In this document: in pieces, positions 46,291-56,842 of the stretch
Layout: every line of letters starts with the position of its first letter
How positions within the stretch are numbered: the first letter of the stretch is position 1
NCBI GenBank assembly: GCA_029532415.1
Contig: JAQOTA010000052.1
Coordinates: 3,286,001 to 3,350,000 of the forward strand
Reading direction: 5' to 3'
Origin: Marasmius tenuissimus
Lineage: Eukaryota > Basidiomycota > Agaricomycetes > Agaricales > Marasmiaceae
DNA: 64,000 nt
Notes under the pieces: generated by a model
The model's database searches: none
What the model saw: the letters and a program-made list of their open reading frames with translations, nothing else
Told to the model about the DNA's origin: nothing
Position numbers and translations under genes: made by a program

Positions 46291-46617
46291 ATGCAGTTCA
46301 AGTCCACCCTTGCTTTCCTCACCGTCCTCTCCGCTGTGGCCAGCAGCGCCGTAGCCGGCCCTGTTGCTGACCTGGGCGAGATCGTCCGCCGTCAGCCAGG
46401 ATGCGTGCGTGTCGAATCATCCCAGTCGTTGATCAATGGCTGACCTATTCCCTGGCATTTGCAGGTCCTCGTGCACTTCCCGGACAATTGCCCGGCCAGT
46501 GCGCCTAAAAAATGCGACGGGTCTGGCTCCGTCAAAATTTGCTGCCCTGTTAGTACACTCAGATCATCATCTGTACGAAAGGCTAACGTCCCGATGTTTG
46601 TCTAGAAATGCCCTTGA
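46291..46617 (+). CDS. Small secreted six-cysteine peptide precursor, copy 5
   Basis: Three exons (46291-46404, 46465-46548, 46606-46617) give 69 residues. Signal peptide MQFKSTLAFLTVLSAVASSA, propeptide GPVADLGEIVRR, then QPGC. The cysteine pattern is the family one, with loops VLVHFPDN, PASAPKK and DGSGSVKI and a C-terminal CCP-KCP. The signal and propeptide are closest to copy 1, but the mature loops differ at most positions and carry more charge. Intron 2 uses GTTAGT as donor instead of GTAAGT. The upstream block resembles that of copy 1. Confidence 0.8.
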
Positions 46618-46804
46618 ATTTGAGTGGTGAATGCATACGTAATTTTCTGCTTGTAACAACGACGAAATTATGCCTCAGGGTCTTGACGTAAAATGTCGCT
46701 GCAAGAGCATCCATAAAGGCAACTTGTCCTTCATCACCGCTGACGCTACTGAGTCACAGTGTAATGGTGGGATCTTGTTTTATTGCCCTCAGACTTGGTT
46801 GGGA

Positions 46805-47501
46805 TCACGCTTTACGGGCTTTGAATGATACGTTATTATACCATGGCAAAGCTATTACGGATGAATGTACTTCGATCTGTTGACCAGAGGAGGGAACTGA
46901 CTTCCCACCTAGCCCAGCGAGCGAGCTCAGAGTAAAATTCGTCGAAAGTGACCAGAAGATGCTTGCGTTACTCTTCACGTCCCCATTGCTGCGCAGTGCA
47001 ATACGGCACGTCGTAATCGTCAATCAGGACAACCAACGTCTCCGAACGTTGGCTGCACGTATAAGACTCCGGAAAGGGTTGAGGAAAAATACCGAGGCAA
47101 AGACGACAACCACTCACCATGATGATGTTATTCACAGTCCTTACCAAAGTCTTTACTGCCGACTTGTCTCTGTAACACTTGTTAGGCTGGCTCTTAAACA
47201 ACCCATAATCCTCTATAGATCTGTCAAACCCGACGTTGATAACATCGTTGAGATCGAACGAGGGAAAGTCGTAATCAAACTCGCCAAAATTGAGTCTAAG
47301 AACCAAATGCCGATTGTTTTTGACACGACCAAAATTCTCTACCGCCTTTCCGTGGATACTGCGAGCAAAATCATTGGCATGCCATATGTCGTAGAAGCGT
47401 TCGAGCATGGAAAAGATCGAAGTCTTTCCGACCCAGACGGTGCAACGAGGAGGACAGCGGGGTGTCAAAATGCGAATGCTATAACGGAGCTGCGATCGCA
47501 A
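46805..47501 (-). pseudogene. Decayed AAA-ATPase-like domain gene (PF09820 type)
   Basis: The minus-strand frame reads VGKTSIFSMLERFYDIWHA, NNRHLVLRLNFGEFDYD and VVLIDDYDVP. These correspond to the P-loop, the hydrophobic strand H-L-V-L-R-L-x-F and the Walker-B-like L-I-D-E-Y-D segment of the AAA-ATPase-like domain that is common in basidiomycetes, often with a PD-(D/E)XK nuclease. A good intron donor (GTGAGT) and acceptor (GTGCAG) lie between the second and third blocks, but joining them shifts the frame, and a TAA follows the third block within 15 codons. The expected N-terminal part and all C-terminal domains are missing. I call it a decayed fragment. Confidence 0.45.
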
Positions 47502-47510
47502 AAATGAATA

Positions 47511-48371
47511 AACTGTTGAGGTGTGGATAATGCGTTGTGGCGGAACCTAGCTGTAAGAGTTGGAAAGTTAGAAAAATAAAGGGCGAATCAGACGGCGCAC
47601 TTCATCCAGGATCTCTCAGATCCTTTCCTGCCGTAGTATCACTGGAACAGGGCTTCAGGTTGTCCTGGTTTACATTCGCCATTCTTCCAAACTTGCATTC
47701 TTCCTGAAGCATAGGACTGCTTGGTGTACATAGTATTTTTATTTTGTTCCGACTCCGAAAGAATCTTTGGCGAGGGTAGAGCAGGAAGAGACAAAGGCAG
47801 ACGCAGCTCGAACATAAACGGAGAAATCAATCTCGATGTCTGAATCATCTTCGCCTGACGGTGGAACGTCGAGGGAAAGGTGAAGGTCGTCGGACATAGC
47901 TGAGTAAAGAAAACCCTCAAGCAAGCTGAGATATGCCGGTCGTTCTTTTGTTGCGTTTATGAATTTGAAATGACCCAAGAGGCAAAGCGGGTACGCGCTC
48001 TCTGAGGTACGACCGAGAAAGTATTCATTGAACGTTCGGATTTGCAGTAGAAGAAAGGGCCTGAGAGGGCAATATCAATGGTCACTGGTGAGGTGGAGAT
48101 GACAGGGTGTTAGTCACAGTGTGACGGAGGTCGGATTCAAATCATACAAGTTCAGATAATCACAGTCAAGCAACGCAGGCCCATGAAATTCCGAATATAT
48201 TACTCGTATACTTGAAAGTACTTTAACTACTAGAGACAAGAGTGGCGCGATACAGTAAGGTGCGTTCCGTTCCAGTCCAATCGTTTATAAGAAATCGTAA
48301 GCTATACATGGCCATTGGTCCAAGTCGTTCGGAAGAGCAGTTGCAGTAGAAAAGTGAAAGCAGAGGTATAA
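47511..48371. other. Intergenic, one unsupported small frame
   Basis: A minus-strand frame of 79 codons at 47739-47978 (MGHFKFINATKERPAYLSLL start) has reasonable composition but no recognisable domain and no second exon that I could join. Confidence 0.35.
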
Positions 48372-49932
48372 TCAACCTCCACCTCTCCGTGGTAGACCCT
48401 CGCCTAAGCCGAGATGAATCGGTCTGCTAGGATAAGGAGAGAACGAAGGTTTAGCCGGTAATGGATGTTGCATTCGGCGGCGGTTGGAGTTCCTATGGTT
48501 TTCATGGCGCGCGAGCTGATTATTAGCTCGTTTTTCGGGTGTGGGTTGGTTGTGGTGGAAGTAGCGATGCGAATGGTTCAGTGGTTGCTGTTGCTCCGTT
48601 TGAAGAGCTATCACCGCTCGTTGCAGGTCTTCTCGAGCTTCGCATGTCTGGAGCAGGTGTATGGTGAGCAAGTAATGCCGCGCGACTAGAATGAGCTCAC
48701 CACCGGGCCAATGCAAACTATCGACCTCAGGATGTCGATGTGGGTAAACGACCCTTGTAGAAGAGTAGCGACAGCAGACTTGAACTCGGACTTGATTACA
48801 TTCATTTTCGAAGTTGGTCGACCTATGTCATTTTCTAGAATACAAAGCCAGTGTCAGGTGGAGACTAAATGAGGGAAGCTAGAGACGTACTGGGTACGAC
48901 AAGGCATTCGATCGAAATCTTCAATTCTTGCGACCTCTTGATCCAGTCCGATGCGGATGATTTCGGTAGGAGCTTTCCTTGCGAGGCCGAGATATACGAC
49001 TGGTCGTAGGGAAAGTCGACACCGTAGTACATCATGAAGTCCGTCAACAATATACCCAGGGACTCCTTCTCCATTGGCTTCTCGATACATTCTGGAGGGC
49101 GTTGACCGGGATTGAGCTAGTTTAGAAGTGTCAGATCATATATCTCAATCTAGAGGACACGACACGTACCTGCAGAAAGCTAATACACATACACGTCAGA
49201 GCGTAACTCCCGAGGCCACCCATAGCCGGGTCGCTCAACCCTCTTTGATGCAAAAAACTTTTGAGAACCAGCACGAGAGGCCGAAGAGCGGGCATTTTTG
49301 AGAGATATTTCCTGATTTCTTCGATTCCCGAGAAACCAGTAGCATTATTGATCGTTATGTCAACCCCAATGCCACCTGGATGTGTAGAGCATGTTAGGTA
49401 TCGCATCTGAAAAAGAGTTCGTACAACACACCCAGACTGGGAGTAGTCTTCGCGCACAGCAGAGGCACACGAGCATGGTATCTTCCCTGGAATTCCGACA
49501 CCACCCCTGCCTTCTTCAACAGGACAGCCGCACGTTTTAAAGCCTGCTGCGGTGTGCGCTTCATCCTTGGAGCAGTAATTGATATGTCCAAGTCACTGCG
49601 TAGGACTCTTGTTAACGAATGATCTCAGCGAGCTGGAAGGTCTCACTCACGCAGTGGGCAATTCTATCCCCAGTGGCACGCTCCCATACAACCCAACTTG
49701 AATGCCTCCTCCGAACTCGTAGCTCGACCCCAGAATCGTATCTTGTATTCGCCTGAACACTTCTTGACGGGCAAATTTCTCAGATGGCGTTGACTCGATG
49801 CAGGATATGAATTCTATCACTTCGCGGTGCAGACTGCGTTCCGTTTTGAGCAAGTGAACAAAGGGCAGAGCGAGTGGTGACTCACCGTTGGTCGACAGAT
49901 ACAGCAGGTCCTTTTGAAGTCAAGGTCGTCAT
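48372..49932 (-). CDS. Trf4/Cid14-type non-canonical poly(A) polymerase
   Basis: Seven exons (49932-49886, 49833-49651, 49595-49432, 49375-49170, 49116-48891, 48834-48701, 48647-48372) give 411 residues. Family members add short poly(A) tails to nuclear RNAs for exosome decay (TRAMP complex). Landmarks are LHREVIEFISCIESTPSEKF, then VGLYGSVPLGIELPTADLDI (the G-S signature and the first two catalytic Asp), GVDITINN (third catalytic Asp), LRPLVLVLKSFLHQRGL, GGLGSYALTCMCISFLQ (nucleotide recognition) and KNDIGRPTSKMNVI. All catalytic residues are present. The C-terminal exon is basic and Gln/His/Pro-rich. My first exon encodes only 15 residues and starts 28 bp from the inner edge of the large inverted repeat; the usual longer N-terminal extension is not seen. 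The true start could have been lost or replaced by the rearrangement. Confidence 0.8.
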
Positions 49933-49959
49933 CGTTGCGGGCGATGGTCTCAAACAAGG

Positions 49960-52900
49960 ACGAAATTGTCGTTAAATTAGGCGCGAACAGGAGTGTTGAG
50001 TGAGTGGCCGGCAGGGAAGAAGAGCGAGCTACATTCGACACGGCCCATCCCAAAGAGGTCGTGGCCAAAGTATGTAACACCTGAGCTCGTCTGAATACGT
50101 GGGAGTCACTCGCCAAGTTGAAGCTGTGACTGTGACGAGCGTGACGTTTCCTTTCTACACCGCGGAGATTGAACCCACACACACCCACAAAGAACAGTAA
50201 AAAGCTTTCATTGTAATTCATAAATGTTCATCCACTATACAAAATCACGGCTTGAAAGTATTCCAAGCGGTCATAAGGCCAACAATCGTAATTATGAGAG
50301 TCCAACTCGCGCCAGCGACTACGCCAGTACTAGCACCGTTACTGTCCTGAGCAGTACTCTGAGCTTGGGAGTCTGTGTTGGTCGCAGTCGCGATGAAGCT
50401 CCTCCATTGCGCGATAGCAGCACTGGGCGCAAAGCTGGATGACTCTGTTTTCAAGCGCCCATAGAATATCGCAGCTGTATCAGCTGGCATAAAAGGACCT
50501 GAAAGCGTAGGATCCTCTCCTCCAACCACCGTCACAGTGCCGCCATCGTCGGTGACCAACCCAGTTGAGTTGTTTCCGATGATGAATTCCCTGAGGAAGA
50601 TGAACGACTGTGTGATGTTCGATGGAAACTCAGAAATGTTGAGAAGGATCCAAGGTGGGCACTCACCGCTTCTGGAAGCGACCTAGGGACGAAGTGGCCC
50701 GCATCTCGGAAGAGCGCGTATGTGATATTACGCTCCTGGTGAATGACACCAGAACCCCCGGGGAAGGGTGTAGCTGGTCGCCGGCTGAACCCTTGTGTAC
50801 CTCCGAACGTGGTGTTCTGTAGTAGTCAAACGCGTTAGCCCTTTCTATGCCATCCTGGTCGGGAATAGAGAGTACCTGGATAACCACTGCAATCGGAGAC
50901 GATGAGTTGGAGGGCTGTGAGGAGACAGAGTTGGGTAAAATCCCTCACCTTCTGCACTAAAGGGAGCCACAAGCGAGTCGGCGTTGCCTTCATATATGAC
51001 AATTCCGACATCATGTTGGCTAGCGTTCGCAGCCAGTTCGGACATGAACGCAGCAGGTCTGTCAAAGGTATTCGCGTTGAGCATCAGCGGAAGGTAGAGG
51101 AAATATCGATCTCACTCGACACTAAGATCTCCCCATGGATTCCCTGCCGGCGCTTCACGACATCACTATTAGCACGAGAGTTCGCAATGAGCAAGCTCCA
51201 GACCTCACTTAGTCCTGTACTGTTTCCGAAAGGGAAGGCAAAACTACTTGCCCAATTCTTGTCGGGAGCATGCACCGCTGCACGAGTTCTCGGATCTGCA
51301 ACCTGGCATTAACGTAGATTTTTTTTGAGGAAGAAAAAGAGTACGAACCGTTCAAGAAAACTGTCGGATTCGCAGGCACTTCAGGGTTCAACGCGTCCGG
51401 AATGTCATAGGGCTGTTCAGGTGAAGTTCAGCTTCCGAATGCCAACACGATGGTCAGCACATACATCAAAATCTCCTTGGGCTATGATTCGAAGAGGTCA
51501 ATCATCAGCCACTCAGTGGTGCCCATAAAAAGGCAGGAGACATACACCACGGAAACGTGAAATTGGTCGCAAAGTCCGTCATCTCTTCCCACAAGAAACA
51601 TCCATAATCAGGATTCAGCACGCCCTTCGATAAGTGGTCTTGCTTCCATTGGTCCAGCGTAAGTCCATCTGGGTTGTGGGTCTGCCTCTTCGACTTCCCT
51701 TCGAGACGCCTCGCGTGATCTGCTCTCTTGACCAATGCGGATACAGATGCCGCACGACTCTTATAATCCAGATCAAGGTTTCCTCCACTTCTTGCCCCTC
51801 CAAAAACGATACGAGAGTTGTGGGGAATGTCGAACGGGCTTTTTAAAGAGGCGAAATGACCTCCAGTCTGTGGATAAGTCAGGTTGATGTCATATCCGCA
51901 AAGGTGTGTCCTGGAGTTCGGTTCACGTCGGAGGATCATTCACGAGCATGAAGAGAGACTTACTGTTCGCGGAAATACTGGAAGACTTCTTGGTCGAAGT
52001 TAATTATTTGTGGGTAAGCTTCGAGTGTGGTGACCTTTTGGATTGGTTTCGTCATACTTCTACCACGCTCCCGGTGGCGTTCGCGAAAATTGAACATACC
52101 GTCGAGATTTCCTCATAGCCGGGAAAAGATCCCATCGCACCATCCCCAATAGCGATCTTACTCAACTTCACAGGCGGGTTCGGGGTAGAAAAGATGGCTT
52201 TCGTGATATATGGCTGCAGACACAACAATCAGCAGAGCCCTTGACAGGAGGCGGAATGATTAAACGGGAAGAAAAAAAAACTTACGATAAACACCCCCGC
52301 GTAGCTCTCTCCAGTGAGATAGAAAGGCCTCGTCGCGAGACTCGGAAATACTTTCACAACGTTTGCAAGCCAACGGACCTAAACAACCAGATGATCAGAT
52401 ACCAGTGTCGAAAATGCCAGAAACAGCCGAACAAAATCTTCTCCTAGCTGATCCTCATCAAACACTACAGCATCCGCATCGTAGTCTCATCAGTGGAGGG
52501 CTCCACCATGTGAATGGCATTGAACATACCGTAACCCGTGGCATCCGAGGTCGAATACCCAACGCCAACTGTTTTGGTGGGACGTGAATACAAGCTGCCA
52601 TGAAAAGTACTGAGTAAATAGACTGACCAGGCTGGTCGACCCAAAACGCATCTGCGAGTTTATGCCAACTGAAATTGTTTTGCGTGATCGAAAAGTCGCC
52701 CTGTACACGGAGAGGACCGTTCTGGAGCCGATTCTTATCAGCATGGGAAATCGAGAGAAAAAATAGAACGCCCAACCTCAGTCATCATCCCCAGCTGGCT
52801 GGAGGATCCCGGGCTTGAGGCGCATCGATGGCTCAGTTCGAATCGAGGTCAAGATGCTAGAGTAGCTCGAGGACATACCCTCCGTTGAGCCACACCAACC

Positions 52901-54908
52901 AAGGTTCGTCCTGTCTTTCTCCAGCTCGCGCAGTTAACGACCCATTTTCTCGTTCGAATGCCCAGAACCATAGAGTGTCGTTTGGATGGCCCGGCCTGTC
53001 AACCGCGATGTTCCCTGCAAAGCTGCGAGACACGGGCTCCGTGACGTTGGGAAGGCTGTCGGTGACCTCGAAATCTACATCAACATCAACATCGACTCGC
53101 ATGAGCATCTCGTAAAAGTGTACGCTTTCGTGCACTTACAAGCTTGCCAATCAGATCCGTACCCTCCACTCGGTATTCCTGTATAGTTGTGAGGGAACGT
53201 GCTGGGAAGTTGTCGTTGCGCAAGCAATGGGTGTGAACATGCCAGAACAATCAGGAGCTTGATAGTATTGGTCCCCCAGTTTGGGCTGTACATGTTGAAT
53301 GTGTGGGGAAGATGCCAAGGGAGAACTGATCTGAGTGATTGCCTCCCTATTAAATACGAACTCACGCCTCTGGAGACGCCGGCGCGAGCGAGTTTCTCGC
53401 GGATCCGGGTGAGAACCTGTGCATTAAAAATGGCGCATAGACGTGATATCCAGTCCGATCAGATATCATTATATCTACTGTCGACGGTAGGCTCGTGAGC
53501 TCGTCAGAGTTATCGCGAACTAAGAAAAGACACACCTATTCAGTGGGGATTACCGCCATGTCGAAGAACGAATGGAATAACATTGAATGGTTGAAATGAC
53601 CGAGTCGCCCACGACTTGTCCTATGCGAGAACGCCCAAATTCTAGGTACAGGAAGAAATGACTTGATTCGGCAAAATGGCCGTCCTTGAAGCCGAAACTA
53701 GGTCAAGTAAGGTCCAACGCTTTTGAAGGCTATGGGGAGCATGACAAAACTGAACTCCCGGACAGCGAGGCCTTTTGGTCCATGGAGGCAGAGAAAGTTA
53801 GTCAAGACATATGAACTTAGCGCGGCAAGAACACGCACCCGAAAAAAAACAAACGCGTAACCACCCGAATGCCCGAGAGAATTTTGGACGAAGTTCTATG
53901 GAATGTTTGGGATGATATATGGATACACTAACCCTTCTTGCACTGTGTCCGACTCCTTTCCACTCGCTTCGTAAATCTATGAATGGTGTCCCTGTAAGGA
54001 GTGGACAACGTTGAGGGACGGATTAAGAGGAAAACCCTGTCGTGAACCGAGAGGTTCGTTTGGGCAACTCGGCACAAAATAGAAGACAGAATCTCACCCA
54101 TTACTATCTTGATCCTCATGTGTGATTGAACGTATGATTCTCTTGTCTGCGATAGCTGACTGGAAAGGATCGAGAGCCTGTATGTTTAGCCGATAATGAA
54201 AGGATAGAAATGGGCCGACCATCTACTCACCTGGAGCTAGACCAGCATGAGGCATGAGAGACAGTGACCATCTATAGAAAGTTTCCATCCATTGCATTAC
54301 AATCCTGTAAAGTGGCTTCGAGAACTTGAACCCCTTTGTTTGGCACAGAGTCCAAACTGAGACGAGGAGGCCCGTCTGGCGCGAGACATGATATGAAATC
54401 GAAAAGGACGAGGGCCCTTGCTTGATACAACATCGTGTTGAACGTTCAATTAGTATTGGTGAGTGGCGTGGCCATGGCTTTGAGCAACATTTTATGAGAG
54501 TTCCATGTTCATTTTGTGACACTGAGAGAGATGATGGTCGCGAACAACGTATAATTTTGCATGGCATGCCGTCCAGTTTATCGGAACTTTCGGCCGAATC
54601 GGGACCAAATTGGGGTTCGCTTTCAAGATTGACCCTGACGATGACCGTTGACTCGACCGCTAACACGACGCCCTCTATGTCATTTGTTTGCGAGCCGGCT
54701 CGCTTCGTCACCCTTAGTCACTCTGTCACATATGTTACATTCGTCTCTCTTCCGTTTCGCAGCCCCACTTCTGTCTTCTTTTCCTTCAATGGACAACCAG
54801 GCGAGTTTGGTCACAAAGAGAATGGAGAAGCCGGGGAGGAATGTCGCGTGAGCTGTCTTATCATGTCGACTAACATAACATGTATTGACTTTTTCTCTCA
54901 GTCACAGC
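49960..54908 (-). repeat. Large inverted repeat, arm B (4.9 kb)
   Basis: Inverted counterpart of about 17262-22150, carrying the second complete S10 gene. It contains about 110 extra bp near 54665-54775 that arm A lacks. The spacer between the arms is about 27.8 kb and holds the lectin palindrome, both TIR elements, the peptide gene family and the malic enzyme. Confidence 0.85.
50245..53293 (-). CDS. S10 serine carboxypeptidase, secreted, probable GPI anchor (copy B)
   Basis: Same exon plan as copy A on the opposite strand; the exon ends checked (around the oxyanion region, GESYAG, the two small middle exons, NPWGDLS, the 11-nt exon and the last exon) all keep frame. The product is about 677 residues, one longer near the signal peptide (LLAQRQLPS instead of LHAQQLPS) and one longer in the Ser/Ala-rich tail. 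The catalytic Ser, Asp (YEGNADSLVAPF) and His regions match copy A. Differences are scattered substitutions such as NPW for NPF in the G-D-L-S block, and the end reads NTFKP instead of NTFKL. One intron acceptor is AAG here and TAG in copy A. Both copies look functional. Recent duplication or ongoing gene conversion would explain the similarity (inference). Confidence 0.83.
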
Positions 54909-54949
54909 CATATTCTCATCTCCTCAGCACGAATAACGAACCCTCCGTT

Positions 54950-56653
54950 ATGGAACAGAACGAAGTCAGAAGACTGATAGATCAACCGCAGACAAGAATT
55001 CGAGATATTGACGCAGAAATATCGCGATTACTGGCAGAACGCGACAAACTGGAGCATTTTGTTGGTGCTCACAGCAGAGTTTTGTCGCCTATACGGAGGC
55101 TACCAGCAGATATTCTGTCAGAAATCTTTATTCTGTGCCTACCGACCGACCATTTTCCATCCAGAGATCTCGCAGAAGCTCCCCTTTTGCTCACCTTTGT
55201 GTGCCATATTTGGCGCAACGTAGCATTGCGTACCCCGCGTCTATGGAATGCAATCCATATCTTTATTCCTCATCCAGCCATAGATGTAGGCACCTACTAC
55301 GAGCCTTGGATGCAGAAACGCCTTGAGGGTATCAGGAATTGGCTAAAACAGTCTGGAACTCTCCCTCTCCATCTGTCGCTCTCGACAGGCTCGTATCCCT
55401 CCTTCCCAAACCCTGACTCGCGAGACCCCGTCTTTCCCGTCAAGGGTGTCTGTGACGAGATCCTGTCACTTCTTGTCGGCTTTTCCTCCCGTTGGATGTC
55501 GCTCTCGTTGGTCGACATCATCGAGAGGGTGAAAGATCGCCTTGACGAGTTGCTTCCTCCCGATCTTCCCATGCTAAAAGCAATTCAGCTCGTCGAGGAG
55601 AAAGGACCATTCCTCTATATATCTAAGGACCTTGACGTCCACACAAAGAACCTCCTTCGACGTGCATCGTGTTCTCTGCGAGACATCCGACTCCAAAACT
55701 TCCCGACCCTAAGGACTCTGAACGATTTCCCAATATCATGGACGACCCTCACCTACGTATCCCTCGCAATGTTTCCCGCGACTTCGATCCCAGAACTAGC
55801 CACGTTGACGCCTGCGTTGCGCACGTGCTCGTTGGAGGTCGACATCGATGCAGATATTCTCCAAGTAGACGCCATCACTCCCGTGGAATGGCCTCATCTG
55901 CACACTCTCATACTCGATTTCGAAAGACGAACGCCATATCTCGATGACGACTTTCTCGGGGAGACCGACGAAGTGATTCGTTTTCTTGGCTTCATCTTGA
56001 CACCCGCTCTTGCCCACCTCGTATTCAAAAACAAAAGAGGATGTTCCTATCAAGTTGTAGAGGGATATCTGCCTCCCTTTTGTGACCTTCTATCCCGATC
56101 TAATTGCCTCGACTCCTTGGAGTCGCTTTACCTCGACTTCCTTATCCCAGACAACATGATGGTTCATACGTTGCAGCTCCTCCCTGGTTTGACGACCTTG
56201 GAGGTTTCCAACCACGCATTCCACAAGGAGATGTGGAATGAGGAGACCCCATACTGCAACGTCATCGGAGAGGAGACTCTCCTTGCCATCACTCCCTCGC
56301 CTTCCTCACAGAGTTCACCTACTCCCGCCCCAGCATGCCCCGCACTACAAGTGATCAGACTCGCTAATTGCGCTCCGGCATACGCTCCTCAAATACTCAA
56401 TTTAGCTCAACTGCGGGGAGGCCGTGGACAGCTAAAATTGTTCTCTATACAATTCGGAGATTGCAGCCAGGTGAAGCTGAACGAATTCATTCGGGCTGAA
56501 GAGACGTTGGCAGAGGTGGAAGAGTTACAGCGCGGTGAGATGGTCTTCGAGTGGAAGTGGGATGATTGTCGGATAGGTCTACGCGATCATGACAATGCGC
56601 TAGATGGGTTTTACCGGTTTGACGATCATCTTGATAGTGTTTTTTCTCGGTAG
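54950..56653 (+). CDS. F-box protein with N-terminal coiled coil
   Basis: A single exon of 567 residues from the chosen ATG. Residues about 5-40 form an amphipathic coiled coil (RDIDAEISRLLAERDKLEHF). The F-box follows at about 46-102 (SPIRRLPADILSEIFILCLP, then LLLTFVCHIWRNVALRTPRLW). The rest is leucine-rich, consistent with substrate recognition. F-box proteins link substrates to Skp1-cullin ubiquitin ligases; large expanded families of this exact layout are typical of Agaricomycetes. The reading frame is open 176 codons further upstream, through repeat arm B, without a stop. I take that extension as non-coding because it matches the flank of the S10 gene and includes a possible CTCAG acceptor at about 54900. 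The ATG lies about 42 bp outside the arm. Confidence 0.83.
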   Translation: MEQNEVRRLIDQPQTRIRDIDAEISRLLAERDKLEHFVGAHSRVLSPIRRLPADILSEIFILCLPTDHFPSRDLAEAPLLLTFVCHIWRNVALRTPRLWNAIHIFIPHPAIDVGTYYEPWMQKRLEGIRNWLKQSGTLPLHLSLSTGSYPSFPNPDSRDPVFPVKGVCDEILSLLVGFSSRWMSLSLVDIIERVKDRLDELLPPDLPMLKAIQLVEEKGPFLYISKDLDVHTKNLLRRASCSLRDIRLQNFPTLRTLNDFPISWTTLTYVSLAMFPATSIPELATLTPALRTCSLEVDIDADILQVDAITPVEWPHLHTLILDFERRTPYLDDDFLGETDEVIRFLGFILTPALAHLVFKNKRGCSYQVVEGYLPPFCDLLSRSNCLDSLESLYLDFLIPDNMMVHTLQLLPGLTTLEVSNHAFHKEMWNEETPYCNVIGEETLLAITPSPSSQSSPTPAPACPALQVIRLANCAPAYAPQILNLAQLRGGRGQLKLFSIQFGDCSQVKLNEFIRAEETLAEVEELQRGEMVFEWKWDDCRIGLRDHDNALDGFYRFDDHLDSVFSR

Positions 56654-56842
56654 AAAGAAACTCGTAGCTGTCATACTTGTATCTTTGATCTAATAGTGTA
56701 TAATCAATGTATAGTCATTACAGACGCAGTCTAAGCCTAACAATCTCAGAACGTTAATATTTACGTTATGTCCTTCAGAATTATGTGGGTAGAGAGGCAA
56801 TGAAGGAGCCGGGTGAGGCTAACTCTCGAGTAGGCCACCAGC

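Noticed and set aside
46959..47507. Plus-strand frame of 182 codons
   Set aside because: It lies opposite the AAA-ATPase-like remnant, whose motifs are recognisable on the minus strand. The plus frame has no domain and is a shadow.
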